64,000 nucleotides of DNA from Pseudomonas putida (GCA_041071465.1 CP163498.1:1330001-1394000), one strand, 5' to 3'; positions 1 to 11,723 are shown, numbered from the stretch's first letter. The notes: generated by a model from the letters alone, not told the origin. Numbers and translations are program-made.

Positions 1-309
1 CGCCAACTGCCCCCAATCCAGCCCCAGGATAAAGAACAGGTAGGCCAGGATGTGCAGCACTATATAAGCAAACACCCATAACCCCAGCTGCCGACGCACT
101 ACGATCCACCCCGACCACCCCGTCAGCTTCTGCAACGGGGTCATGCACAAGGTCACCAGCAGGAAGGTGAGCGCCCCAAGCCCAAGGCGGTCCATCATGA
201 TCTTCCCGGGATCAGGCCCCAGCAGGCTCATCGCTGCCTCATATAACCACCATGCCGGGAACAGGCACCCCACAACGAAGATGGCCAGGCGGAACCAGGG
301 ATAGCGCAT
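1..309 (-). CDS. msrQ: MsrQ heme-binding membrane subunit of the MsrPQ system (partial, 3' end outside window)
   Basis: The first 103 residues are present; the rest lies beyond the left edge. MsrQ is the inner-membrane heme b protein that passes electrons to periplasmic MsrP for repair of oxidised methionine. Visible are two hydrophobic segments, the family-typical stretch [10 protein letters not shown] after the second one, an RRQLGLW motif, and a histidine (HILAY) at the start of the next helix, a likely heme ligand. The ATG overlaps the msrP stop by one base (TGATG), so the two are translationally coupled. Confidence 0.9.
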   Translation of the reverse strand, partial: MRYPWFRLAIFVVGCLFPAWWLYEAAMSLLGPDPGKIMMDRLGLGALTFLLVTLCMTPLQKLTGWSGWIVVRRQLGLWVFAYIVLHILAYLFFILGLDWGQLA

Positions 310-1322
310 CAATAGTTCTTCCGCAGATCGAGCCCGGTATACAGCGACGCAACCTCATCAGCGTAGCCATTGAACATTTGCGTCTCCCGCACATTGGGGC
401 TGAACAACCCGCTGGGCAACCGTCGTTCGCGCGCCTGGCTCCAGCGCGGGTGATCGACAGTCGGATTCACATTGGCATAGAAACCATATTCATCCGGCGC
501 CAACCCTTCCCAGGTAGTGCCAGGCTGCTCGGCCACCAGGCTGATACGCACGATCGACTTGATGCTCTTGAAACCATATTTCCATGGCACCACCAACCGC
601 AGCGGCGCGCCGTTCTGGTTGGGCAACTCCCGTCCATACATGCCCACCGCCAGGATAGCCAATGGGTGCATTGCTTCATCCAGACGCAAACCTTCTCTAT
701 AGGGCCAGTCGATCAGGGCAAACCCTGAACGCTGCCCCGGCATGTGTTCGGGATCCTTCAAGGTCTCAAAGCGCACATAACGCGCCTTGGAAGTCGGCTC
801 GACCTGCTTGAGCACCTGCGCGAGCGGAAACCCCAGCCAGGGAATGACCATCGACCACGCCTCTACGCAACGCAGACGGTAAATCCGCTCTTCAAGCTGG
901 TAAGGTTTGACGAAGTCTTCCAGTGCATAGCGCCCGGGCTTGCCCACCTCACCATCCACCACAATCGACCACGGCTCGGTCTTAAGGCTGTCGCCATTGG
1001 CAGCCGGGTCACCCTTGTCGGGACCGAACTCGTAAAAGTTGTTGTAGTGGGTGGCGTCTTTGAATGGCGTGATCACCTCATTGTTCACCGTCACCGCCTG
1101 CCAGCGCGTGGCGGCAAGCTTGTCAGTGAACCAGGCCGGCCCGGTGCCGGCCTGCACATCGGCATAACGCGAAACTTCCGCAGCCCCCACCCCGCCCGGC
1201 AGCGCGCCCAGCGCCAAGCCGGCCAATGAGCCACCCAGCAGGGTACGACGGGAAAGATAGAGGCCTTCGGGGGTAATCTCCGACGCCTTGCACTCGGAAG
1301 ACCTGGGAAGCTTGATGAGCAT
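309..1322 (-). CDS. msrP: MsrP, periplasmic protein-methionine-sulfoxide reductase catalytic subunit (molybdoenzyme, formerly YedY)
   Basis: A 337-residue molybdopterin oxidoreductase that reduces methionine sulfoxide in periplasmic proteins using electrons from MsrQ. The N-terminus carries a Tat signal, [16 protein letters not shown], ending near GVGAAE. The core shows the sulfite-oxidase-fold signature [15 protein letters not shown], whose Cys is the expected Mo ligand. I chose the ATG at 1322 because a GGAG lies about 7 nt upstream; an in-frame ATG at 1334 sits upstream of that Shine-Dalgarno. It overlaps msrQ by one base and follows pssA on the same strand. Confidence 0.93.
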   Translation of the reverse strand: MLIKLPRSSECKASEITPEGLYLSRRTLLGGSLAGLALGALPGGVGAAEVSRYADVQAGTGPAWFTDKLAATRWQAVTVNNEVITPFKDATHYNNFYEFGPDKGDPAANGDSLKTEPWSIVVDGEVGKPGRYALEDFVKPYQLEERIYRLRCVEAWSMVIPWLGFPLAQVLKQVEPTSKARYVRFETLKDPEHMPGQRSGFALIDWPYREGLRLDEAMHPLAILAVGMYGRELPNQNGAPLRLVVPWKYGFKSIKSIVRISLVAEQPGTTWEGLAPDEYGFYANVNPTVDHPRWSQARERRLPSGLFSPNVRETQMFNGYADEVASLYTGLDLRKNY

Positions 1323-1401
1323 GGGCGGCTCCATAGCACTGAGTAACGGATGTACCCGTAAGACTATGGAGCCGGAAGGTTATTCCAGCGTTAAGCGATT
1401 T

Positions 1402-2253
1402 TCACGCTTTGCGCCGGCGCGCCTTCAGCAGGAACTGGATCGGCCCCGATGCCGCGTAGGCGAGGAAGATCAGCAGCAGGATGCGTGGCGGGTCGCTGAA
1501 TACCACGGCAAATACCAGCACCACGGCCAGAATCGCCACGAACGGCACACGCCCTTTGAGGTCCAGCTCCTTGAAGCTGTTGTACTTGATATTACTGACC
1601 ATCAGCATACCGGCAGCAGCCACCAGCAGCGCCACCAGGAAAGACAGCTTGGACCCCTGGATTCCGTAGTCGCTGAACGCCCATACGGTACCCGCCACCA
1701 CACCCGCGGCAGCCGGGCTGGCCAAACCGATGAAGTAGCGTTTGTCGGCAGTACCGACCTGGGTGTTGAAGCGCGCCAGGCGCAACGCGGCACCGGCTAC
1801 ATAGATGAAGGCGACCATCCAGCCAACCTTGCCCATGTCACCGAGCGCCCAACCAAAGGCCAGCAAGGCCGGGGCCACACCGAAGGCGACCATGTCAGAC
1901 AGCGAGTCATACTCGGCACCGAAGGCACTCTGAGTATTGGTCATGCGCGCAACACGGCCGTCCAGGCCATCGAGCACCATGGCCACGAAAATGGCGATGG
2001 CGGCAAAGGCGAAGTACTTGCTCGCCTCGCGCGGGTCACCGGCACTCAGGGCACTCTGTGCGCTCATCGAGCTGATGATGGAATAGAAGCCGGCAAACAG
2101 GTTGGCGGTGGTGAACAGGTTGGGCAACAGGTAGATGCCGCGGTGGCGCACCTTGCGGCCTTCGGCGTCATGCCCTTCTTCAACGTGCTCATCGACAGGT
2201 AGCAGGCTTTCGGCGTCGGAGGGCTTGTTCGGCTCTTCGGGACGTTCGCTCAT
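1402..2253 (-). CDS. pssA: CDP-diacylglycerol--serine O-phosphatidyltransferase
   Basis: A 283-residue integral membrane enzyme making phosphatidylserine from CDP-diacylglycerol and serine, the first step to phosphatidylethanolamine. The CDP-alcohol phosphatidyltransferase signature is complete: DGLDGRVAR, then eight residues, GAEYDSLSD, fitting DG-x2-AR-x8-G-x3-D-x3-D. About six to eight hydrophobic segments follow a charged, probably cytosolic N-terminal tail of roughly 40 residues. This is the multi-pass type, not the E. coli peripheral PssA. It lies downstream of ilvC, separated from it by a strong terminator. Confidence 0.93.
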   Translation of the reverse strand: MSERPEEPNKPSDAESLLPVDEHVEEGHDAEGRKVRHRGIYLLPNLFTTANLFAGFYSIISSMSAQSALSAGDPREASKYFAFAAIAIFVAMVLDGLDGRVARMTNTQSAFGAEYDSLSDMVAFGVAPALLAFGWALGDMGKVGWMVAFIYVAGAALRLARFNTQVGTADKRYFIGLASPAAAGVVAGTVWAFSDYGIQGSKLSFLVALLVAAAGMLMVSNIKYNSFKELDLKGRVPFVAILAVVLVFAVVFSDPPRILLLIFLAYAASGPIQFLLKARRRKA

Positions 2254-2361
2254 GGAGGGTACCTTGCAACAGGATGGAAAATGTTCGACACGGGCCCGCG
2301 AAACAGGTTCTGACAGCAGGCCACTGGTCTGCTTTATACCAGAAGCGGGCTGCCAGAACGA

Positions 2362-2387
2362 AAAAACGCGGCCGAAGCCGCGTTTTT
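2362..2387. terminator. Bidirectional Rho-independent terminator after ilvC
   Basis: An 11-bp perfect stem (AAAAACGCGGC / GCCGCGTTTTT) with a CGAA tetraloop and T-runs on both sides. It ends the ilvBHC transcript on the minus strand, 17 bases past the ilvC stop. Confidence 0.9.
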
Positions 2388-2403
2388 CATCTTTCGATAA
2401 GAC

Positions 2404-3462
<1,059 letters not shown>

Positions 3463-3475
3463 CTAATTTTTGAAT

Positions 3476-3967
3476 TTAGATGCTGAGCACTTTGTCGCCA
3501 CGGGCAATGCCGGTAACGCCGCTGCGCACGGTTTCGAGAATCGATGCAGTGCCGATCGCCTGGATGAAGCTGTCCAGTTTGTCGCTGGTACCGCTCAGTT
3601 GTACGGTGTACACGCTGGCGGTCACGTCGACGATCTGGCCACGGAAGATATCCGTGGTGCGCTTGATCTCGGCACGCTGGGCACCGGTGGCCTTGACCTT
3701 GACCAGCATCAGTTCGCGCTCGATGTGGGCGCTTTCCGACAGGTCGACAAGCTTGACCACTTCGACCAGCTTGTTCAGGTTCTTGGTGATCTGTTCGATC
3801 ACTTCGTCATGGCCAACGGTGGTCAGCGTCAGACGCGACAGGGTCGGGTCTTCGGTCGGCGCCACGGTCAGGCTTTCAATGTTGTAGTTGCGCTGGGAGA
3901 ACAGGCCGACCACACGGGACAACGCACCTGGTTCGTTTTCCAGCAGCAGGGAAATGATGTGCCGCAT
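3476..3967 (-). CDS. ilvH: Acetolactate synthase small (regulatory) subunit
   Basis: 163 residues. It binds the catalytic subunit and confers valine feedback inhibition. An ACT domain occupies about residues 1-75 (MRHIISLLLENEPGALSRVV, GLFSQRNYNIESL), followed by the ALS small-subunit C-terminal domain (ERELMLVKV, TDIFRGQIVDV, GTSDKLDSFI). Its ATG begins one base after the ilvB stop, so coupling is expected. Its length matches E. coli IlvH rather than the shorter IlvN/IlvM. Confidence 0.96.
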   Translation of the reverse strand: MRHIISLLLENEPGALSRVVGLFSQRNYNIESLTVAPTEDPTLSRLTLTTVGHDEVIEQITKNLNKLVEVVKLVDLSESAHIERELMLVKVKATGAQRAEIKRTTDIFRGQIVDVTASVYTVQLSGTSDKLDSFIQAIGTASILETVRSGVTGIARGDKVLSI

Positions 3968-3968
3968 A

Positions 3969-5693
<1,725 letters not shown>

Positions 5694-6055
5694 GTTGTTC
5701 ACCTCTAAAACGCCAGAATACCGTCCCTAGTGGACGGGTCTTAATAGGTTTACTGCCAAGCAGAGCATGAGCGAAAACGTCAGCACTGACTGAGCAAGTA
5801 TTGGGAGCCCCCCAGAGTGTTGCGGGGATTTCCCACCCAGCGCGAGGTAACGCGTTGCGGGGTGTAACAGGTCGGCGCGGGTGTGCACCTCATGATCTGC
5901 TTAGCGGGTCTGCTTCTGGCAGTCCCTCTACAGCGGAAGTTGGATTCTTGTGATTCGGCGCCAACAAGTCAAGAAAAATTATTGCCAATTTTTCCCCAAG
6001 ATGAATTCCTGCCACCACTAAAAATCGCTTCAGCAGCAGATTTAATAAGATTTCC
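5694..6055 (-). promoter_or_regulatory. ilvBHC promoter and long untranslated leader
   Basis: This 360-base gap holds no convincing gene. On the minus strand a sigma70-like promoter reads TTGACT (5972-5967), 17-bp spacer, AAGAAT (5949-5944), which would start RNA near 5937 and give a leader of about 240 nt. The leader contains a CCGTCC/GGACGG hairpin (5722-5738) just ahead of the Shine-Dalgarno and a G/C-rich segment at 5800-5860 with paired CCCCGCAAC repeats. This suggests attenuation or another RNA-level control, but no branched-chain-rich leader peptide is evident downstream of the promoter. Confidence 0.5.
5722..5738 (-). promoter_or_regulatory. Hairpin immediately upstream of the ilvB ribosome binding site
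   Basis: Six-base perfect stem CCGTCC/GGACGG with a 5-nt loop, ending about 13 nt before the AGAGG Shine-Dalgarno of ilvB. It lacks a T-run, so it is not a terminator. A role in translation control is inference only. Confidence 0.4.
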
Positions 6056-6084
6056 AAAAAAAAGGGCCACAATCTGCGGCCCTT
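6056..6084 (-). terminator. Rho-independent terminator after the yqcC-like gene
   Basis: On the minus strand AAGGGCC pairs with GGCCCTT, followed by a run of eight T residues. It lies 20 bases beyond the stop of the YqcC-family gene and isolates ilvBHC from the mrcB cluster. Confidence 0.9.
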
Positions 6085-6103
6085 GACGAAAAAACTGAAG
6101 AAA

Positions 6104-6436
6104 TCAGGCGGAAGGAGCGATCAATTGGTCAAAAGCTGCCAACAGACGGCGTAGCTCGCGACTTTGCTCCGGCCGGTCGGTAAACACGGTTTCGGCCATG
6201 ACCAGGATGCTCGAGGCATTGGGCAGCGGGTGGCCCAACTCGATAATGATCTTCATGCGTGGCAGGAAGATCCATTGCAGCCACTGCTCGAAACTGAGGG
6301 TATCGACGGCGAACGGTACTGTGCTGGCCAGTGCCTCGTCGCTTGGTGGCTCGTCGTCCCACCAGCCTTGCACCTGCAGTTCACGCTCGATCAGCAGCAG
6401 GTGGTCGGCAATATCCAGAATGCGCTGCTCGATCAT
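6104..6436 (-). CDS. YqcC family protein (DUF446)
   Basis: 110 residues, all-alpha in appearance, matching the small YqcC/DUF446 family of unknown function; recognisable are the central FEQWLQWIFLPRMKIIIELG segment and the LPNASSILVMAE motif. The ATG at 6436 overlaps the stop of the upstream lipoprotein gene (TGATG); an in-frame GTG at 6439 is the alternative. No signal peptide or membrane segment. Co-transcribed with the TPR lipoprotein gene and ended by the terminator at 6056-6084. Confidence 0.8.
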   Translation of the reverse strand: MIEQRILDIADHLLLIERELQVQGWWDDEPPSDEALASTVPFAVDTLSFEQWLQWIFLPRMKIIIELGHPLPNASSILVMAETVFTDRPEQSRELRRLLAAFDQLIAPSA

Positions 6437-7227
6437 CACGAATTGACCCGCGCCTTTTGCCGGGCCAGCGCAGCGCCAGCGCTGTCACCCTGCTTTTCAC
6501 GGGCCTGGGCGATGGTGTTCCATAGCTCCGCCTGCAGGCTTGGGCGGCCGTTGGCGTAAGTCAGGGCGCGGCGCGCCAGTTGCTCGGCCTGCGCGGCATC
6601 ACCTTGCGAAAGGCGCACCTGGGCCAGGCGGTACAGCACTTGCGGCTCACGCGGCGCAATGCGCTGGGCACGCTCCAGGCTCGAGGCGGCACCGTTGAAG
6701 TCTCCACTGCGCTGCTGGGTCTTGGCGGTGGTCAGCAGTGCCAGCACCGGCCCGTCCAACTGCTCGTCGGCCGACAGGCCACCGGCAGCAGCGGTGCTAC
6801 GCGGAATACCGGTTGGCGCGCTGGTGCTTTGCGGGGCGTTGTTCATCGCCGCGATGTCGAACGGCTCGTCGGCAATCGGGTTGGGGTTGGTGGTCATCGG
6901 CGCCGAACTGACAGGGCCAGTGCTGATCGGCCCCGGGGTGATCGGCGAGGTGCTGATCGGCGCTGCGCCATTGGCCGCCGGGAACGTCTGGATACCCGAA
7001 GCGCCTGCGCCCTGCGGAATCATCACGGTAACGCCGGAATCCTCCGCAAGCGTCTGCGCCTGGGCGGTGCCGGTGCTATAGCCGCCCGCCGAGCGGTTGG
7101 CCGTCACGCGTTCGCTGTTGGACACGCGGGTGCTCGAATCGACCACCGGAATATTGCCGCGCGGGACGCTGGAGCACCCCTGGAGCACAGCCAACGCCGT
7201 CACGGCAGGAAACAGCCACTTGTTCAC
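6436..7227 (-). CDS. Outer-membrane-type lipoprotein with tetratricopeptide repeats
   Basis: 263 residues. The signal peptide MNKWLFPAVTALAVLQGC ends in a lipobox (LQGC) with the acylated Cys at 18; the next residues are Ser-Ser, favouring outer-membrane sorting. A Ser/Thr/Pro/Gly-rich linker (about 20-150, with PITPGPISTGPVS-like repetition) precedes a C-terminal TPR region (VLALLTTAKTQQRSGDFNGA, PQVLYRLAQVRLSQGDAAQAE). The start is GTG 7227, 6 nt after GAGG. It sits between mrcB and yqcC; a role with PBP1b, like that of the LpoB-type activators, is only a guess from position. Confidence 0.8.
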   Translation of the reverse strand: MNKWLFPAVTALAVLQGCSSVPRGNIPVVDSSTRVSNSERVTANRSAGGYSTGTAQAQTLAEDSGVTVMIPQGAGASGIQTFPAANGAAPISTSPITPGPISTGPVSSAPMTTNPNPIADEPFDIAAMNNAPQSTSAPTGIPRSTAAAGGLSADEQLDGPVLALLTTAKTQQRSGDFNGAASSLERAQRIAPREPQVLYRLAQVRLSQGDAAQAEQLARRALTYANGRPSLQAELWNTIAQAREKQGDSAGAALARQKARVNS

Positions 7228-7254
7228 GTCACACCTCATCAATGCAGCCTGTGC

Positions 7255-9576
7255 TTAATTCATCCAGCCCTTGACCCAGTCCATGACCGACTCGGCAGGA
7301 TTCTCCTCGCCGCCACAGGTCGCGCCGGCGGGCGGTTCACTGCCGCGAATATACGGCATCTGCACTGCTCCCGGACAGCTGCCATCAGACCCACGGCCCG
7401 TGTAGGGGTCGATCCAGGCCTGCACCACGTTGTCCGGTTGCGGCATGTCCAGCGGCAGCGGGTCGGCTTTCTTCATGAAGCTGGTCCACACCTGCAGGGC
7501 ACCGGTGGCGCCGGTAAATGGCGTTTTGCCGTTATCGTCACGCCCCATCCACACCACGGCCAGCAGGTCTTGGCTGAAGCCGGAGAACCAGCTGTCACGC
7601 GAATCGTTACTGGTGCCGGTCTTGCCCGCCAGGGTCAGCGAACGTGGCAAGGTGTTGTACACCGAGCGCCCGGTACCTTCGCGCATTACCCGTTGCATGG
7701 CGTTCTGCACCAGGTAGATGGCACCCGGGTCGAAGGTTTGCTGGATCTGGAACGGGTAGCGCTTGAGCGGCTCGCCCTCAGCGGTAAGCACACTGCGGAT
7801 GCCGCGCATCGGGGTGTTGAAGCCGCCGTTGGCGATGGTCTGGTACATGGTCGCGACCTGCATCGGCGACATGCCGCCGGCCCCCAGCAGCATGGCCGGG
7901 AACGCTGGCCAGTCGACATTCACCCCCAACCGGCCAATGGTCTTGATCACATTGGGCACACCCACTTCCAGCCCGAGCTTGGCGGTAGACAGGTTGTACG
8001 AGTTGGCCAGCCCCTGGTACAGGTAGATGGTGCCATGCGGGCGACGGTCGTAGTTTTGTGGGCGCCAGACCTGGCCGTCGGCGCCCTTGACCGAGAATGG
8101 CTCGTCCTGCACCCAGCTGGTGAGGGTGTATTTGCTTGGCTGCTCCAGCGCTGTCAGGTACACGGACGGCTTGACCAGCGAGCCGATCGGCCGCACGGCG
8201 TCGATCGCCCGGTTGAAGCCGGCAAAACCTGCCTGACGGCTGCCGATGAGTGCCTGCACTTCACCCGTCTCAGGGTTGGTCACCACCATTGCCGACTCCA
8301 CTTCGTCGGCACCCTTGCGGCCCGCCAGGCGCTTGAAGGTCTCGCTCATCGAGGTTTCGGCCTTCATCTGCAGGATCGGGTCGAAACTGGTGAAAATGCG
8401 CAGGCCTTCTTCGGTCAAGTCTTCGTCGCGGTAGTCCTGGCGCAATTGACGCTTGACCAGGTCGAGGAAGGCCGGGAACGAGCTGTCGGCCAGGCTGCCG
8501 CGCTTGGTCACACCCAGCGGCATCTTCTTCGCTGCATCGACTTCCGCCTGGCTGGCCACGCCCTGCTCGGCCACCAGGTCGAGCACCAGGTTGCGCCGAG
8601 CCAGGGCGCGATCAGGGTAACGCCGCGGGTTGTAGTAGGACGGGCCTTTGACCATGCCCACCAGCAGGGCGATCTGGTGCAGTTTCAGCTCCGACAGTGG
8701 TTGGCTGAAGAAGAACTGACTGGCCAGGCCAAAGCCGTGCACGGCACGCTGACCGTCCTGGCCAACGAACACCTCGTTGAGGTACGCCTCGAGGATTTCA
8801 CGCTTGTCGTAGTGCAGTTCGAGCAGCATCGCCATCATCGCCTCGGTCAGCTTGCGGCTGAGGCTGCGCTCGCTGCTGAGGTAGAAGTTCTTCACCAACT
8901 GCTGGGTCAGGGTACTGCCGCCCTGGCGCATCGAGCCGGACGACGTGTTGACCCACATGGCCCGGGCGATGGACTTGGGCGACACACCGTAGTGGCTGTA
9001 GAAGTCGCGGTCCTCCGTCGCCACCAGGGTTTCGAGCAGGTATTTGGGGACCTGGTCGATCTTGATCAGGATGCGGTCTTCAAGGTTCTTCGGGTAGATG
9101 CCGCCGATCATCAGCGGCTCCAGGCGCACAACGTCAAGCGCCTTGCCATTGGCAGCAGAAAGGCCCGCCACGTAATCCCCTGAGAAACGCACGCGAACGA
9201 ACTGCGCCGGCTCCATGCCCTCGTAGAACTGGAAGCCACGGGTATTGAGATCGACGGTATTGCCGTTGACCGCCGCCGCCCCTGGGCCGTTGGCCGCGCT
9301 TTCGCGTCGGTAGCCGAGTGCATCGAGCTCGGTGAGGAAGTCGTTCTTGCTCAGTTTCTGGCCGGTGAACAACTCCAGCGGCCGGGCATACACCTTGGCC
9401 GGGATGGTCCAGCGCTTGCCGGAGAACTTCTCCTGGACGACGGCATCGAGGTAAACCGCGAAGCCGGCAACGATCACCAGGCCTACCAGGCTGAGCTTCA
9501 AAGCCCAGCCCAGCCAGGCGCGGGAGCGGCCGGTCGGGCGTTTCTGAGGGGTGCGGGGATTTCGAGTTCGGGTCAT
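7255..9576 (-). CDS. mrcB: Penicillin-binding protein 1B, bifunctional glycosyltransferase/transpeptidase
   Basis: 773 residues. It polymerises lipid II and cross-links peptidoglycan in the periplasm. One N-terminal membrane anchor lies at about 24-46 after a basic tail. The GT51 domain shows the catalytic Glu in ATEDRDFYSHYG and the motifs QGGSTLTQQLVKN and EILEAYLNEVFVGQ. The transpeptidase has the SxxK motif SLVK (GSLVKPSVYL), SYN (NSYNLSTAKLG) and KTGTS. It is followed at 28 nt by the lipoprotein gene. Confidence 0.95.
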   Translation of the reverse strand: MTRTRNPRTPQKRPTGRSRAWLGWALKLSLVGLVIVAGFAVYLDAVVQEKFSGKRWTIPAKVYARPLELFTGQKLSKNDFLTELDALGYRRESAANGPGAAAVNGNTVDLNTRGFQFYEGMEPAQFVRVRFSGDYVAGLSAANGKALDVVRLEPLMIGGIYPKNLEDRILIKIDQVPKYLLETLVATEDRDFYSHYGVSPKSIARAMWVNTSSGSMRQGGSTLTQQLVKNFYLSSERSLSRKLTEAMMAMLLELHYDKREILEAYLNEVFVGQDGQRAVHGFGLASQFFFSQPLSELKLHQIALLVGMVKGPSYYNPRRYPDRALARRNLVLDLVAEQGVASQAEVDAAKKMPLGVTKRGSLADSSFPAFLDLVKRQLRQDYRDEDLTEEGLRIFTSFDPILQMKAETSMSETFKRLAGRKGADEVESAMVVTNPETGEVQALIGSRQAGFAGFNRAIDAVRPIGSLVKPSVYLTALEQPSKYTLTSWVQDEPFSVKGADGQVWRPQNYDRRPHGTIYLYQGLANSYNLSTAKLGLEVGVPNVIKTIGRLGVNVDWPAFPAMLLGAGGMSPMQVATMYQTIANGGFNTPMRGIRSVLTAEGEPLKRYPFQIQQTFDPGAIYLVQNAMQRVMREGTGRSVYNTLPRSLTLAGKTGTSNDSRDSWFSGFSQDLLAVVWMGRDDNGKTPFTGATGALQVWTSFMKKADPLPLDMPQPDNVVQAWIDPYTGRGSDGSCPGAVQMPYIRGSEPPAGATCGGEENPAESVMDWVKGWMN

Positions 9577-9691
9577 GGCGGCGGATTATACGCACTTTAT
9601 AAAGGCTGGGCAGACGGCCCAGCGGTAGGCAGGGACGGCACCATTGACCATAATGGCGCATTCGAATTCCCTTGCCCCGGAAGGATTTGCC

Positions 9692-11254
9692 GTGAGCCAA
9701 GCTCTTATCACTGCGTTGCAGAACCCAGCCCTGTACCCTCACCCCGTGGATGGGTTCCAGCTCATCGAGACGCATATCTCCTGGGTACTGCTCACCGGCG
9801 AGTACGCCTACAAGATCAAGAAACCGATGAACTTTGGCTTCCTTGACTTTACCGGCTTGGACCAGCGCCAGCATTTTTGCAACGAAGAGTTGCGCCTGAA
9901 CCAGCGCCTGACCGAAGGCTTGTACCTGGAAGTGCTGCCGATCACCGGCAGTGTTGATGCACCGCAGATCGGTGGTAACGGCGAAGCTATCGAATACGCA
10001 CTGAAGATGCGCCAGTTCCCCCAGGGGCAAATGCTCAGCACCCTGCAGGCCAATGGCGAGCTGAACGCCATGCACATTGACCAAATGGCCCGGCAGATCG
10101 CTGAATTCCACCTGCAGACGCCCAAGGTAGCTGCCGAACAGCCCTACGGCTCGCCTGAAAGCGTCATGGCCCCGGTCGAGCAGAACTTCGAGCAGATCCG
10201 TCCATTCCTGAGCGACAAGGCCGACCTGCTGCAACTGGACAACCTGCAAGCTTGGGCGCGGAGCAGTTTCGAGCGGCTGCAAGGCCTGTTCGCCTCGCGC
10301 AAGGCCAATGGCTTCACCCGCGAGTGCCATGGCGACATCCACCTGGGCAACGCCACCCTGATCAACGGCCAGGTGGTGATCTTCGACTGCATCGAGTTCA
10401 ACGAACCGTTCCGCATGACCGATGTGTGGGCCGACACCGGCTTCCTCGCCATGGACTTGGAAGATCGCGGCCTCAAGTGCCTGGCACGACGCTTCATCAG
10501 CCAATACCTGGAGTTGACCGGCGATTATGAAGGCCTGGAAGTGCTGAACTTCTATAAAGCCTATCGCGCCCTGGTGCGGGCCAAGGTCGCACTGTTCAGC
10601 ATGCCGGCCAATGCCGATGGCGTGCAACGGGCCACGACTTTGCGCACCTACCGCAACTACGCCAACCTGGCGGAAAGCTACAGCGCCATCCCTTCGCGGC
10701 TGCTGGCTATCACCCATGGCGTCTCGGCAGTGGGCAAGAGCCACGTGGCAATGCGCCTGGTCGAAGCCTTGGGCGCCATTCGCGTGCGCTCCGATGTCGA
10801 GCGCAAGCGCCTGTTCGGCGAACAGCCACAAGAGAACGCCGGTCAGCTGGCCTCCGGCATTTATGACCAGGGTGCCAGTGCCGCCACTTACCAACGCCTG
10901 CATCAAGTCGCAGCAACCATTCTGCGAGCCGGCTTCCCGGTGGTGTTGGATGCCACCTACCTCAAGCATGAACAGCGCCAGGCTGCGGCAGACGTCGCCA
11001 GCCAGACCGGCGTACCGTTCCTGATCCTCGACTGCCATGCACCAGAGGCGGTCATCGCCAGCTGGCTGGAGCAGCGTCAGGCCGAAAACAGCGACCCGTC
11101 GGATGCCACCCTGGACGTGGTCAAGGCCCAACAGGCCAGCCGTGAAGCACTGGATGCGCAGGAGCTGGTGCAGAGCACCCGGGTCGACACCCAGGACGCT
11201 GGCAGCATGGACCAGGTGATCGAACAGGTTCGTCAGCGCTTGCCTGGCCTGTAA
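9692..11254 (+). CDS. Fusion of an aminoglycoside-phosphotransferase-like domain and a P-loop kinase/ATPase domain
   Basis: 520 residues. The N-terminal part (about 1-330) has the APH/choline-kinase catalytic loop HGDIHLGN followed by the metal-binding Asp in VVIFDCIEF. The C-terminal part (about 340-520) has a Walker A, GVSAVGKS, and resembles zeta-toxin/gluconate-kinase-type P-loop kinases. Such fusions are widespread in proteobacteria and annotated bifunctional aminoglycoside phosphotransferase/ATP-binding protein; the substrate is unknown. I chose GTG 9692 (GGAAGGAT with proper spacing); an upstream in-frame start at 9644 lacks a Shine-Dalgarno. Divergent from mrcB. Confidence 0.8.
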   Translation: MSQALITALQNPALYPHPVDGFQLIETHISWVLLTGEYAYKIKKPMNFGFLDFTGLDQRQHFCNEELRLNQRLTEGLYLEVLPITGSVDAPQIGGNGEAIEYALKMRQFPQGQMLSTLQANGELNAMHIDQMARQIAEFHLQTPKVAAEQPYGSPESVMAPVEQNFEQIRPFLSDKADLLQLDNLQAWARSSFERLQGLFASRKANGFTRECHGDIHLGNATLINGQVVIFDCIEFNEPFRMTDVWADTGFLAMDLEDRGLKCLARRFISQYLELTGDYEGLEVLNFYKAYRALVRAKVALFSMPANADGVQRATTLRTYRNYANLAESYSAIPSRLLAITHGVSAVGKSHVAMRLVEALGAIRVRSDVERKRLFGEQPQENAGQLASGIYDQGASAATYQRLHQVAATILRAGFPVVLDATYLKHEQRQAAADVASQTGVPFLILDCHAPEAVIASWLEQRQAENSDPSDATLDVVKAQQASREALDAQELVQSTRVDTQDAGSMDQVIEQVRQRLPGL

Positions 11255-11271
11255 GTTCGCCGTTTTCCTTT

Positions 11272-11310
11272 ACCGGCCACTTCGCGGGCAAGCCCGTGTA
11301 GCGGCCGGTA
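11272..11310. repeat. REP-like palindromic element
   Basis: Contains the P. putida-type REP core TTCGCGGGCAAGCCCG flanked by TACCGGCC and GGCCGGTA, so the whole unit folds into a nested hairpin. It lies 18 bases past the phosphotransferase-fusion stop. Confidence 0.65.
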
Positions 11311-11430
11311 CAGGTCCTCTCATCGCCCCCGATGGCAAAAGGCCGCGTAATTCTTAACCCCCGCTACACTCCTTTCTGACCTGCTCGCGATTTATCCCCA
11401 TTCCCCGTTCAGCCATCGCAAGGAGGCTCG

Positions 11431-11709
11431 ATGAACGATGAATTGCAGCACCTGAAGAACCTTGGCAAGACCTCTGCGCAGTGGCTGCATGCCGCCGGCA
11501 TCCACAGCGCATCGGATCTGCGCCGCCTGGGTGCGGTGGGTGCATACCAGGCCGTGAAGACACGAGGGTTCCGCGCCTCCAAGGTGCTGTTGTACGCCAT
11601 CGAAGGCGCCCTGCTGGACATGCACTGGAACGATTTGCCGCTCGAACGTAAGGAAGCGCTAAACCAACAACTGGACGCGAAAAGCCCTACGCAAAAAAAT
11701 CCAAAATAA
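11431..11709 (+). CDS. TfoX/Sxy family protein, C-terminal domain only
   Basis: 92 residues matching the helical TfoX C-terminal domain (KNLGKTSAQWLHAAGIHSA, DLRRLGAVGAYQAVK, LLYAIEGALLDMHWNDLP). The N-terminal Sxy domain is absent. The fold resembles helix-hairpin-helix proteins; its function in Pseudomonas is not established, and a competence role should not be assumed. AAGGAGG sits just before the ATG. It directly precedes the prrF sRNA, as the homologous gene does in P. aeruginosa. Confidence 0.85.
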   Translation: MNDELQHLKNLGKTSAQWLHAAGIHSASDLRRLGAVGAYQAVKTRGFRASKVLLYAIEGALLDMHWNDLPLERKEALNQQLDAKSPTQKNPK

Positions 11710-11723
11710 TCCTGGTAAGGGGA

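Noticed and set aside
5789..5894. Short frame starting MRCTPAPTCY in the ilv leader
   Set aside because: No ribosome binding site and few branched-chain codons; resembles translated structured RNA rather than a peptide.
5890..6072. Leu/Ile-rich 60-residue frame upstream of ilvB, considered as an attenuation leader peptide
   Set aside because: It begins inside the terminator of the previous gene and lies over, not after, the predicted ilv promoter; no Shine-Dalgarno.
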